Positions 45,935-57,504 of a DNA stretch of 64,000 bases are shown here, in pieces. The notes beneath the pieces were generated by a model. The model saw nothing but the letters and a program-made list of their open reading frames with translations, searched no databases and was not told the origin of the DNA. Where the stretch lies: the NCBI GenBank assembly GCA_964036295.1, contig OZ038468.1:196001-260000 (forward strand). The letters are read 5' to 3'. Position 1 is the stretch's first letter; the number at the start of each line of letters is the position of its first letter. Source of the stretch: Plumapathes pennacea. Its lineage: Eukaryota; Cnidaria; Anthozoa; Antipatharia; Myriopathidae. The position numbers were made by a program, and so were the translations under genes.

Positions 45935-46816
45935 ATGGCGGAAAACTGTGCAAAGCTTGGTCATCCTTCAGACGGAGTAATATTCTACGCCACAAACATC
46001 AGCATTGCTGTTGTCACCGTTCTGATCGGCCTGTCAGCTGCGCTTCTTAATTCACTCGTCATAGCGTCCGTAGTTAAGACACCACGTATGCAGTGTTGTG
46101 CAAATCTCATGGTTTGCGGTTTAGCAGCGAGCGACTTGCTGACTGGAATAGTTCCGCTTCCTCTCCTTGTGGCTTCACGACTGACGATGGTTAGCAGTGA
46201 GACGAATAACTGCCTCGACGATTTGCTTTGGAGACCCTATGAGATCTCCCTGTATCTCATTTTAGGGGCCTCTCAAGTTCAGGTGTGCCTCATGAGTTTT
46301 GATCGCTATAAAGCTGTGTCCGACCCCTTCACGTATCGCGCTACCGTTACAAAACGCACGACGATAAAGTCTACAGTGGTTGCCTGGACTGCGTGGTTTC
46401 TCCTGGCTATTATCACATACTTGGTTCCACAGACCCCGTCACTCTACATTCAATCATTTGCTGGAGTCTTCTTTTTCATAGTCCCTCTCGTTGCTCAGAT
46501 AGCAGCGTACAAAGCCATCCGACGTCATAACCAGCAAATTACAGGTGCTGACGCCCGCGCAACAGCAATGGTGTTTGCGCGGGAAAAAGCGATGGCTGTC
46601 ACTCTTCGTTACGTCACTGGCACCATATTTGGTTGTGTCATGGTTCCTAGAGCGGCCTTAACGGCGTCGTTCGTCATTAAAAATGAAATGTTCAATCAGT
46701 ACGGCTTCCCGTGGGCCATAGTAGTTTGTTTTATGACCACCTGTATCAATCCTTTACTCTACTTCATGAGACATGCGGACATGCGGTCAGCGGCTGTTCG
46801 GTTGCTCGGCTGGTGA
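45935..46816 (+). CDS. Class A GPCR, tandem family member 1
   Basis: Single exon, 293 aa. I place the start at ATG 45,935 (MAENC), which all three paralogues share; no ATG lies further upstream in frame. Seven hydrophobic segments are present. Class A marks are N in TM1 (ALLNSLV), SD in TM2 (LAASDLL), NNC before TM3, FDRYKAV at its end, W in TM4, P in TM6 (CVMVP) and NPLLY in TM7, with a very short C-tail (ADMRSAAVRLLGW). The loop between TM4 and TM5 is short and has no cysteine. The pattern fits the melanocortin/EDG/cannabinoid/adenosine branch, but the ligand is unknown. The stop is followed by AATAAA at 46,989-46,994. It lies just upstream (divergent) of SNUPN exon 1. Confidence 0.92.
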   Translation: MAENCAKLGHPSDGVIFYATNISIAVVTVLIGLSAALLNSLVIASVVKTPRMQCCANLMVCGLAASDLLTGIVPLPLLVASRLTMVSSETNNCLDDLLWRPYEISLYLILGASQVQVCLMSFDRYKAVSDPFTYRATVTKRTTIKSTVVAWTAWFLLAIITYLVPQTPSLYIQSFAGVFFFIVPLVAQIAAYKAIRRHNQQITGADARATAMVFAREKAMAVTLRYVTGTIFGCVMVPRAALTASFVIKNEMFNQYGFPWAIVVCFMTTCINPLLYFMRHADMRSAAVRLLGW

Positions 46817-48530
46817 TATCCAACAAGCATTCCACTACAGTACTTCACTTTACAAGTTAAACTTTCAGAATAAGAACACAAACTCTGTCTTTTATGGCAC
46901 CGTGAACATTGTATTAGTGTAGTTTAATGACTGATTGCTTCAGTGAGGGTAAAACAAAGCCGACAGCATAGTTGTGCGATGACCTAAAAATAAACCATTT
47001 CGATTATGCTTGTTCGGAAAATTAAAGGTGAATCCAAACAGATGTGTTAAGATAGATTAAATAGTGATTATTTTCGAACCACTTCTAGTGGTTCACCAGT
47101 CGGGTTTTAATTCAGTTATATTTATTTGTTCTCCTAAATATTAGGCGTCAGTTCCTGCAAGCTCTTTAGATTTTTCATTAGAAACATTTGAGAAGTCCGC
47201 TCGGGAAAGTAGAAAAACATAAACTATAACTAAACATAGCATATTGACAAGAGTTTCAATTCTCTTATGGAGCTGTTTTCGGAGGACTGTCGAAATCCAA
47301 AACCAAAGGAGCTACACTGCAATTACAGAGCTTGCAAGAAACACTTTCAACCAAACGGAAGCCAAAGTAAGCCGCGTTTAGTTTTACTTTAAAGAAGAAA
47401 CAAATCAGCAATGCGAAGAAACACCATTGCCACTTGCTTTCTTACGTGAGAATATCGCAATCAGGTTTCACTTTTGCTCCTGATTGGCCAAGAATGCTGC
47501 TAAATTAGTTTTGATTAATCGGAAAGCGCAGCAAATGCAAAACCAAAGCAATCACATGATTACTTTCGACTGTCAACCGAAAACGGCTCTAAAATAAGGA
47601 AAGCAACAGCTTCGTAAGTAAAAGATATAGAGAATCAATTTTGACGCCAGAATGTCGTCAAGGAAAAGCCACGTGCCTCTAACCAGTCAGATAGCGTGTA
47701 CTATCGACTTTATCTTATAAAAGAGCGAGCATTATTAAAGAACTTCTCGTGTTTGTTGTTAAGACATGAGTCAAGTTGAGTAAAGCGCGCGGGAACTACA
47801 GAAAGAACCCACAAAACATTAAAAATCTGTCTTCATTCCAACTGTCCCACTAATTTATATTTTGACAGAAGTCGCTCTGAACAAACCAAACGCCGACAAA
47901 TATTTCCACAATTTCTTCCACCAAAAGCAAATTAAACACCTTTCTTGCAGGAAGGTTAGAATTCATTTAGTTTGAACACTTGCCGATTTCGTTGGTAATT
48001 GCGCCTACTTGCCAGAAAATGACAACACACTGAACCACTTGAAGACACAAAAACAAAAACACAGAAAGGCAAGATGAAGGACCAGTAGATGAAAACACTT
48101 TTTCAAATTGTTTTAAAGCGCTTTATACACATTTTCAAGTGGGGTTCATTTTTTTCTTATTCTACTTTTTATGCCAAAGTTCAGTTTACTCTTAAAAAGA
48201 AGCTGTTGGCATAACAGAAAGATTGGTAAAAGAAAAACTTGATCGTATGGTTAACTTTGCGCTTACATCAAGAGCACATACTCCGATATACAATAAACAA
48301 GAAACTCATTACCGAAGTCTTATTCACTAGTTCAGTTTGATCTCAAGTCGCCAAGAGTAAGTAGTGAAAAGGAAATTGTTTGTGTTTCCTATTTGATTGT
48401 TTAGTTTTCTAAAGAGCAGAGGAAGTTAACCTCCTAATGAGCCAAAATCGAACGCAACCAAGTGCACACAGAACGTGATAAAAGCTAAAAGCTTTACAAA
48501 ACTCTTCATATCGCTCTGGCGGCAAGAAAA
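46817..48530. other. Spacer between GPCR 1 and GPCR 2
   Basis: It holds a GAGCCGTTTTCGG-type MITE (about 47,270-47,592) and then a stretch (47,880-48,530) homologous to the DNA before GPCR 1 (45,150-45,930). The two GPCR genes therefore duplicated with their 5' flanks. No other gene is seen. Confidence 0.6.
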
Positions 48531-48533
48531 TTG

Positions 48534-49421
48534 ATGGCGGAAAACTGCAGCGAGCGTGGCGGCAATTCTTCAGACGGAGTAATATTCTACGTCACAAACA
48601 TCAGCCTTGCTGTTATCACCGCTCTGATCGGCCTGTCAGGTTCGATTCTTAATTCACTCGTCATAGCGTCCGTTGTTAAGACACCAAGTCTGCAGTGTTG
48701 TGCGAATCTCTCGGTATGTGGTTTGGCAGCAAGCGACTTGCTGACTGGGGTAATTACGCTGCCCGTCTACATGACCGCACGGTTGACGAGAGTTCTCGAT
48801 GAGACGAATAACTGCCTCGTCGATTCGATCTGGAGACTCTACGAGATCTCCCTGTATCTCATTTTAGGAGCCTCTCACGTTCAGTTGTGCCTCATGAGTT
48901 TTGATCGCTATAAAGCTGTGTCCGACCCCTTCACGTATCGCGCGAGAGTCACAAAACGCACGACAATAAAGTCTACCGTGGTTGCCTGGATTGCGTGGAT
49001 TCTCTTGGCTATTATTACAACGTTCTTGGTACCTCAGCCACAGGGAAAGTACATTCAATCGTTTGCTGGAGTCTTTTTCTTCATAGTCCCCGTCGTGGCT
49101 CAGATAGCGGCGTACAAAGCCATCCGACGTCATAACCGACAAATTGCACGTGCTGACGCGCGCACGACAGCAGTGACGCTTGCGCGGGAAAAAGCGATGG
49201 CTGTCACTCTTCGTTACGTCACTGGCACCATATTTGGTTGTCTAATGGTTCCTACAGCGGCTTTCACGGCGACTTTTTTTGTTAAAAATAAATTGTACAA
49301 TCAGTACGGCGTCCCGTGGACCATAGAAGTTTGTTTTATGACCACCTTTATCAACCCCCTACTCTACTTCATGAGACATGCGGACATGCGGACAGCGGCT
49401 GCTCGACTGCTCGGCTGGTGA
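48534..49421 (+). CDS. Class A GPCR, tandem family member 2
   Basis: Single exon, 295 aa, from ATG 48,534 (MAENCSERGG). Marks: N40, D68, C94, DRY 124-126, W152, P240 and NPLLY 274-278; the tail ends in LLGW. ECL2 (about residues 163-175) lacks cysteine, and Met (CLMVP) is where TM6 usually has the Trp of CWxP. An N-glycosylation site NIS is at residue 22. The frame is intact and conserved, which argues that the gene is functional. AATAAA lies at 49,611-49,616. Expected place is the plasma membrane, coupling to a G protein; the ligand is unknown. Its neighbours are GPCR 1 upstream and a stray SNUPN exon 3 downstream. Confidence 0.93.
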   Translation: MAENCSERGGNSSDGVIFYVTNISLAVITALIGLSGSILNSLVIASVVKTPSLQCCANLSVCGLAASDLLTGVITLPVYMTARLTRVLDETNNCLVDSIWRLYEISLYLILGASHVQLCLMSFDRYKAVSDPFTYRARVTKRTTIKSTVVAWIAWILLAIITTFLVPQPQGKYIQSFAGVFFFIVPVVAQIAAYKAIRRHNRQIARADARTTAVTLAREKAMAVTLRYVTGTIFGCLMVPTAAFTATFFVKNKLYNQYGVPWTIEVCFMTTFINPLLYFMRHADMRTAAARLLGW

Positions 49422-49962
49422 TATCTAACAAGCATTCCACTACAGTACTTCACTTTCCAAGTTAAACTTTTTGGAACAAGAACACGAATTCTGCCTTTGA
49501 TGGCACCGTAAACACTGTATTAGTGTAGTTTTGATGACTGTACTTCAATGAGCATTACTCGTGGAGGGCAAAACATCAAGACGGCAGCATAGTTGGTGTG
49601 ATGACCTGAAAATAAACAATGTCGATTATTCCTGTTTGAAAAATTAAAGGTGGAATCCAAAATTATATGTTTAATTAGACGTTTTTCAAAATTGGATAGT
49701 TATTAATAATTTCGAGCTACTTCTCATGGTTCACCAATCGGAATTATTAAAACACTCATTTATTAGTTCTCCTGAATTGGGTGTCAGTTCCTGTAGGCTA
49801 TTTGTATTTTTCATTAAAAACGTTTCAGAAGTAGACTCAAGAAAATAAAAAAAAAAAAAACATAGCATACCGACAAGAGTTTCAATTCTTTTATAAAAAC
49901 AAAAACAACAACAACAACAACAACAAAGATACGTTTGATACTTTTCATGCGTCTCTACTGAC

Positions 49963-50053
49963 CTCGCATTCCTGTTCTGCATTCTGAACTTCATCTTCAT
50001 CCAGAGAACCATCAACAAGCTTCCTTGAAAAACTTATAAAATCTTGTCGCTGT
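49963..50053 (-). pseudogene. Stray copy of SNUPN exon 3 (copy B)
   Basis: 91 bp matching SNUPN exon 3, still with AG before and GT after and an open frame (RQRQDFISFSRKLVDGSLDE...). It lies upstream of SNUPN exon 1 relative to its own direction, so it cannot be part of the normal transcript. It was carried along when the intron-2 gene was duplicated. Confidence 0.88.
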
Positions 50054-50402
50054 CTGAAGCGAAGCAAAACAGTGTTAATGAGTGTTAAGTGTGACCATGA
50101 GACGAACAAACAAACAAACATAAATAAACAACAAAACACACGAGGTCAAAATACAAACTATCCACACAATTGACAACCTCGGTCAACCAGATCCAATATC
50201 AACTTCAATGAATAGCTTTTAAACTGCTAATGTCCATGTTAATTGAAAATAGATAGTGTTGTTAGAAATCGCTGACCATGGCACCAAACAATGTTGTTTA
50301 CTAAACATTGAATGGCGCATCAAACTTTTCGGAGCTTTATCAGCCTTAATCACTGCGTCATAGAACTGTCTTTATAGCTATTTTATGGTTAGCAAGTATG
50401 AT

Positions 50403-50432
50403 GGGGGGGGGGGGGGGGGAGGGGGGAGGGGG
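50403..50432. repeat. Poly-G tract
   Basis: A run of about 17 G followed by A-interrupted G blocks, in the flank of membrane-protein copy B. Confidence 0.9.
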
Positions 50433-50945
50433 GAGTATTTCGACTCGAATAAAACATGTTGTAACAGGCTTTAACACTGTGTCTGTAAGTGACTGCATTA
50501 GCAAAGATACTTCTTACGCTCATTTCAGATGAAGTGAAGAAGCTACACAATCTTATAGGGAGAAAGCTAACGATCACACGTAAAAAACTTAAGCCGCCGT
50601 GCAAAGCAGTGTTCGGTAAGTATACGGGAGCAGTTTAAACAATCAGTCAACTTTTCTCTTGGAAAACAGTTTCTCTTTTTGTATTTGAGTAGTACAATGT
50701 CAGTTATGTCCTCAGTTTTATAACAAACAAACATTTTTGTGGTTTCACCAGGTCAACATAGAAACAAGCAAAGCAACAGAAAAAGTAGAGTGTCACAGTG
50801 ACCGCACATTTTGAATTGCATTACACACATGGATGGCTTTCTACAGCCTGTGACAAGTCCAAGTAAGCATAACAGTTGTTGATGAAGCAATCGTAAGCAC
50901 GTCCCTGAGTCTCGGAAAGATCTGGCATTCATCCTTTTGGTGAAT

Positions 50946-53025
50946 ATGTTCAATGTACTGATAGTCTCAAGCCTTTGGATCCAAGTTGTGCTGACAACTG
51001 ATCTAAACCCACATCAGGGTTATCACAATGTCTGTGACTGGCACTGTGTTATTCAAGACGCGTCCACCATTGTGAAGACATTCGAGTCGGAGGTTATCGT
51101 AAAAAAGACAAGAGCTGTTAACTTGACGATCAGGAGGCAGATCTACAGCAACGATGTTTGTCAGAATACCAGTCGCGAAGACATCAGCACTAACTCCTAC
51201 CTGATGTGGGCCACCAGTGAAAAGGAGCCATATCTGTTCTTACACTCAACCTTCCTGCTTTTCTCTAGTTGGATTTCGTTGCGTTACAGACCAAAGATAG
51301 GGATGAACATGAATTGCACAACAAAAATACAAAGCGCTTCCCTTAAAGAACAAAATGGATTATCGCTTTCCGATGCAGTCGTGACAAGCGTAGGACAGCA
51401 AATGATGCAAACCACCGGAGGAACATTGTGCTCCCCTCTAAACCCACTAGAAGAGAACATTCATATCACAAACACTGATATCACATACGCTGATATCTCA
51501 TACAAGTGCTGCCAGTTTGATGAGTCACCATCTGGAATAATGTGCAAGGAGGTCAGTACTCCTAAATATGTCCTCTGGGTCCAGATATTGATTATGTTAT
51601 GGCCTTTAGCATGCGATTTGGTTGCAATTTACCTCCCAGCTGTTATTTTGTTATTCCCTGCTGGTCCAAAAGTTTCTGGAGACATTCCTTGCATTGAGCT
51701 TGGAGACCCGAGTCCGGCTGGAATTCGCATGTTCGTGGCCAAGGCCTTCTTCAACCCACAAAAGATGAAGTCGCGCATGGATAAAGCAATTTTCTTGTTT
51801 CTCAGAGCTGTGTTTCCCATTGTTACGGGTGTTGTTCCACTGTTCATTTTCGCTACAGTCTTAAACTCTTATACTGAACTGCCTGTCGGCATTGTCATTT
51901 ATTATTGGTTATGTGCAGCGATCCTGGCTATCGTGTACTATATAGAAACGATACGTTCTGTGGTTCGGCCCACTGAGAGAGAGCAAAAGGATTGTCTGGT
52001 TTGCAGGCTTGTATTCTCTGAGAAGATTAAACACTCTGATCTGCGTGAGGAAATCAAAGTACATATGAGTCGGCAACGACAGGCCCCGATCAAGTTGTGC
52101 TCTCGATTCATGTCATGGTCGAAAGCGCCAACTAGCATTTTAATAGAGACGTTTCAGGAAGAATGGACTGCAACGAAATGTTGTTGTATTTTATTCTTTC
52201 CTCTTGTCTTGCTTGCTGTCAGTGTAGTGTTTTTGCTGGGATGCGCAGTATCTTTCTGCTTAGGCTTCATTCTCCGGCTTCCTTCCCGTAATAGCCGCCG
52301 CCTTTGGTGTACGTCACAAACGAAATCTGTTGTTCCGTTGGTCTCGTATAAGTGCTGTTTGCTGGCTGCTATTTAACACAGCCGCGTTTGGACAGTTCAT
52401 TCCAATCTCGTTTATGGCTGTCATTGACCACGAAACTACTGTTCTTCCACGCGTATCCCTGGCATTGCTGATCCTGTACTACTTTCATATCTACTTCACG
52501 AACTTCTCAGAAAAGTACCAGCTGCTAAAACTTAAGTTATATGAGGAAATTAAAAAACATCCCACGTCGACAGAGAAGGAAAAAGGTGGACAAACACTTC
52601 TCCTCTACACTAAAAGTGGAGGTAACGTTAAAGGTAATGTCAAAGATAATGTTGCAATACCGGAGAAACTCTACGAAGCAGCATGCAAGGAGTTGCACAT
52701 GTGTGTGAGGGTCGATGTATTATGGGCGTCGATTAAGATTGCAGGCCTCTCGATTTTCGTTTTTTCTATCTTTTGTTCAGTCATGATATTTGCTGATCTT
52801 TCGGTGCTGGGTTATGTTACCAAAGTAGTAGCAGTTTTCTTGGCTGCTGCTTTACCCAAGTTTTTCTCGCTGTTCTCTTCTGGTGACAGCAGTCAAACAC
52901 TAAAAAATGTTGATATTGAGAGGCGACTGGAAAGTGTTATCACCAGATATGACGGTGAACAAATACAAAACCCTGCACAGGCTTCTGACCGGAGTATGCT
53001 CACAGAAGAAACATCTTTAGTGTAA
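50946..53025 (+). pseudogene. Multi-pass membrane protein family, copy B (frameshifted)
   Basis: Intronless copy of the family described at 60,065. From ATG 50,946 it has a good leader (MFNVLIVSSLWIQVVLTTDL), the cysteine-containing ectodomain, the GDPSPAGIRMF motif, CLVC and the fourth membrane segment. A net gain of one base between about 52,263 and 52,341, judged against copy A, throws the frame to a stop at 52,376. The following frame then runs to 53,025 with the last membrane segments (FGQFIPISFMAVIDHE... FSIFCSVMIFADL) and ends TEETSLV. It is a pseudogene or carries a one-base assembly error. Everything else is well conserved, so the break looks recent. The flank before it holds a stray SNUPN exon 3. 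Confidence 0.82.
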
Positions 53026-56000
53026 TTCTGGACTGACTTCATAAGTTTAATATGAAAAGCCTTTTTGTCATATATGATTGTTGTGATTTAGTTCAGTAAA
53101 GTGTTCTTTACCTTATTTCGCTTGGGACGGATCCAGACTTGGTAATTTGTACCGGTTTATGGAAACCAATCAGAAGTTTAAATTTAGTTCTCAGCCCCCA
53201 GAAATGGTGTTTGGAGAGGCATAATTTTCCATGGGAGCATGTTCCCCCAAACGCACCTTCAGCACTCACCTCACACATTTGGAAATAGTAAAATTTACTC
53301 CTGGATCCACTCCTGACAATGTATCTCCATTCTCAAAATTAGTTTTTAAAATCAATTTAGTACAGTTGTTGATTAATAAATGTACTGAAAGAAATCATGC
53401 CAGCTAAACTTAAGCACTCCTAAACTATTGGTTGCATAATCAAAATACAGCCACTATGAAGTTAGTTTTATTTTTATTTATTAAGCTAGTTATTTTGTCT
53501 TAGCTTTGCAGGATTTCATATACTTTAGCTGTAATTATGAAAACTTACAGCAAGCTAAATTAGACTTTGTGCCAATTAATTAGCCCTTTAGTTCAAAATG
53601 CACATTCTCCAAACTTTTTAAGAGGGAAATGTATAAGAAGTGTAATGAGAATTGATAGTTTAATGAGCTATCAACTGAGCAAGGTATCAAAAGCCAAGTT
53701 CTCTTTACTGTATGATATATTTGTGCTCACCAAAAACCTGAAGGAGAAAATTGAACTTGATCACTCTTGGGAGTGAAGGGTTAACAACACAAAATTGGTT
53801 CTTTTACATAATGAAACTATAGTAGATAAATTATTGGCACCTGCCTAATTTTAACAAGTCAGTAGGCAACACATGGGCAAATATAATAGTACTTATGACT
53901 TTATACATTTTTTTTTCACTTCAAATTTTTATTTCTTTTTGCACTTTACATTGTTTCACCTGCATACATACACATAGGAAAAAACAAAACATGATCGATC
54001 ACACGCATATTCACAAAACACACTAAGGGCTAATATAGAAAATAATATTATAAGCTGACTTAATATATACTAAACTAAGCTCATCACAACCGACTAGTTA
54101 CTAATTGTCAATTTGATCTGAAACAAAAATGTGATTTAACTTTTCCCATTTCTTATAATGAAGAGGTAGCTTGTCTTTTTTCCTGGCGATATAGAGCTCA
54201 ATATTAAATATATGTATACATGCATAAATGGTACCAATAATGCACCTTTCTGTTAAATAGCCAAAAAATAACCATGTTATGAAATAACCAAATAAATATA
54301 CACACATGTAGGACATGTATATACTAGTGTACTGGCATGTGTGTCTGTAAAAAAAAATAGTGAATTCAGAATAATATTTAAGAAATATATAACACATCAC
54401 CGTGTAATATAGCCTCATCTAAGCACGCCGGAAGTTGGGAGAACACGAGAGTAGCGTAAGGAAACCACGAGGCCGCTGAGTGGTTTCTGGCACTACTCGA
54501 GTGTTCTTCCAACTTTCCAAGTGTTTAGATGAGGCTATATTACACGGGAACACGTTATATATTTCTTATAAAATAATTAGCCAATTAAAAAACATCGTGT
54601 ATCACATCAGCGTGTAATATACTCTCATCTAACGTGGTTATTTAGCCAATCAGGGTGAGCATAGTATCATAGTTATTTTATAAAATCAATTAACTCTGGC
54701 TAGAAACAAAATAAATAGAGACACATATGCTGCTTTTCTAAATTTTGAAACATGCATGTATTCATTAGAACCATTTTTGATAGAATATGATCATTACATA
54801 ATGTGGGAATGAAGTAGACAAAAAAAAGTAGCCATTGAATTTGACTGTAAAAGTTACTGTGTAATTAATGAAGATCAGCTACATCTACCCTGTTGTATAA
54901 ACTGTTGTTTAAAAAGTTGTTAAATAAACAAAATCATGTAACTCAACAGTGTGTAAGAATATATCTGTGTGCATTCCACAGCATCAAAATATATTTGAAG
55001 ATATCCTTTATGCTCAGTTCTAAAAGAAGGCAACTTAATAATAAAACAACAATAACAACAACAACAACAACAACAACAACAAACACAAAAACCTTAAACA
55101 ACAACTTTTGAATCTGCAGTTGAGAATAAAAGCCAGTCTCAGATCCAAGGTTTGCATAAAAGAAAAAAGGGGTTTTCCCTGACCTTACACCAGGAACTCC
55201 TGATGTGATACAGGGACAGAGGTCCGCTCAGATATGGTTTACAGAAGGATTACTTTACACTGTAGGCCCTTCAATTTGTACAAATCAGATTGAGTTATCA
55301 ACTGAATACTGTGCAGCATTGAAATTAAAATCAAACCATTTCCACTCTGCTGTGTCTACATGAAGTGTTGGAAATTTATCAAACACAAAAAAGAAAACAC
55401 AATCTCAATATTTTTCAATCTGCCCTGAAATTATTCAGTGATACACAACTATGACTATACACCAGCTTTACTGATTTCCATATAATAATACGCTAAACAA
55501 CCGCTGACCGTGGCTCATGTGTGTGTCTGTGTGTGTGTGTAACAAATTGTTATAATTTCAATTTGTGATGCAACAAATTATATCGGTAATTAGATAATGC
55601 GTGGTTTGAATTTCTGACACAACAAATGCTTGTGTACTCGTTAGTCATAATTACCATATCATCAATTTGAACTGAATCGCCAGCACAAGCAAGCCAGAAA
55701 TCTTCTCGACTGTAGCCTTTCAAGTAAGCAGAGGACGTGATTACTGAAGGTGACAATTCCGTTTGAGTTTAGAAAATGAATTTCAGCTGTCAGGTGTCTG
55801 GATGTTGGGCTGATGCTGCTGCATGTTCGAAAAACGGGGAGATTTTGATGTCGGTCGATTGGTGGTTTGACAAGGCGAGTATGGTCGAGTGGTAAACGCA
55901 CTACAGAAGTTTGTACTTGGAAACTGTAAAGTGCGTTTGAGATGCTCAAAATGGAATTCAAAAAAGAAAAATAGACAGAAAAAACATTTAGGAAAAAAGA

Positions 56001-56623
56001 AATTCGATCACCCAATCCCACGGGGGTCCCACTAGTTGTAAATATTATGTTATACAAAGCATATCATCATCATCATTAATCCAATGCTATATTTCTTTGT
56101 ATATAATCAGAATAGAACAAAACGTGAAAGTTGCTAGCGAATAGTGGATTTGAGTAGTATCGATTTCTCAAATTTTATAAATTGTAAATTTGATGCCTCA
56201 TGCTTTCACAGACAGCTCACTTGAGTCCCATGATTGCCAAGTCTACACAGGAAAAACTGTGCTCTCGGCATTACAGACCTCGGTGGCCTAACTGTGTATC
56301 AAACCCTTGGGCACAGTATTTCTCTTACGACCTCGCCAGATAAATGATCCAATGGTTGTTTATTTGGAACAGTCTGTCAGAGCTGGTATCAATAACTATA
56401 TAATGCAATACTTTTTATCGTTAACCCGTATCTCTTGTACAAGTTAACCTGAAGTAGCTTTAAAATTCACAAAACCACTAGTTTTACATCAGACGTATAT
56501 CATATTTACATGTGAAAAGCTGAAACCAAAGGTCTTTCCTGCTACAGAATTCACTCGTACGCCAGTGTAAAAACTGATTTGTGTATTTTAAGAGAAAAAT
56601 CATGAATCTTGTTTCTTACCAAC
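53026..56623. other. Spacer after copy B
   Basis: It contains the CCTTTCACTCCC-type MITE in reverse (53,581-53,784), a palindromic MITE (54,379-54,568), a CAA microsatellite (about 55,050-55,082), and a segment (about 55,130-56,400) shared with 42,960-43,870. No gene is supported. Confidence 0.55.
54379..54568. mobile_element. Palindromic MITE
   Basis: A near-perfect 190-bp palindrome. Ends are TAAGAAATATATAAC and GTTATATATTTCTTA, then CGTGTAATATAGCCTCATCT against its inverse, then GTTGGGAGAACAC / GTGTTCTTCCAAC. A second half-element starts at about 54,598. Confidence 0.8.
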
Positions 56624-56703
56624 CTTGGATGTAGAGAAGAGGTATCGTTAGGTTCCAAAAAGACGGCAAACGAAGCTGTAAACGACTCTAGCGAATTCTC
56701 TAT
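56624..56703 (-). pseudogene. Stray copy of SNUPN exon 1, start codon lost
   Basis: 80 bp matching SNUPN exon 1 (44,477-44,556). The ATG is changed to ATA, giving IENSLESFTASFAVFLEPND. The donor site (AAG/GTTGGT) is still there. It sits just upstream and divergent from GPCR 3, as the real exon 1 does from GPCR 1. Confidence 0.87.
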
Positions 56704-57231
56704 CGCTAAAAACCAGGGACAGAGTTTATACAGGAAGTGACCGATATGGCAGCCATCTTGAATACAGCGGAACACTGGCGCGAGTCCCAGGATGCACTAT
56801 AATTGCCCCAGTCCTTTGGCACTTCATACTCCAAACAAAAGAGACTCCGACAAATTTGGACGAACTTTTTCCACCGAAAAACAAGTTGTTTATTACACAT
56901 CTTTCGTACAGTTTGAGTTTTTTAGCCAAGAGTTTGCCGACTCTGTTCTACTTACCGAATAATGTTTATACACAACCGCACAAAATAAATAAATAAATAA
57001 ATAAATCAATCAATCAATAAATAAAAAATCATAATAATAAAACACACACAAAACAGAAAGACCAGAAGCAACAGCTGAACAAAACAAAGAAACAAGGACT
57101 TCATTTCTCGTTCATCTCACACGCCTCTATACGCCCTCTTTTCTCGACTGGTATCTTTACTGAAGTATTTTTAATCCTCTCTTACCAGCATATTCAACAA
57201 TATTGAAAAAGGTAGCTGTGATCGTGTGAAA

Positions 57232-57265
<34 letters not shown>

Positions 57266-57504
57266 AAAACGTTTACACCAAATGATACAATAAAAGAACA
57301 TCATTAGAAATAGAAGAGTGTGCTGTGCGTATTTCCTATTTGACTATTAAGTTTAAGTTTCTGAGGACTTGCGGAAGCTGACGTTAGCCATTTTCTTATT
57401 GGCCGATTTCTAAAGACTTTCCGAGTGCGCATTGTCAACACACAGATGATCAAAAAGGGCCAGGAACTCAAGAAAATCTTCATATCATTGTGACGGCCGG
57501 AGTA

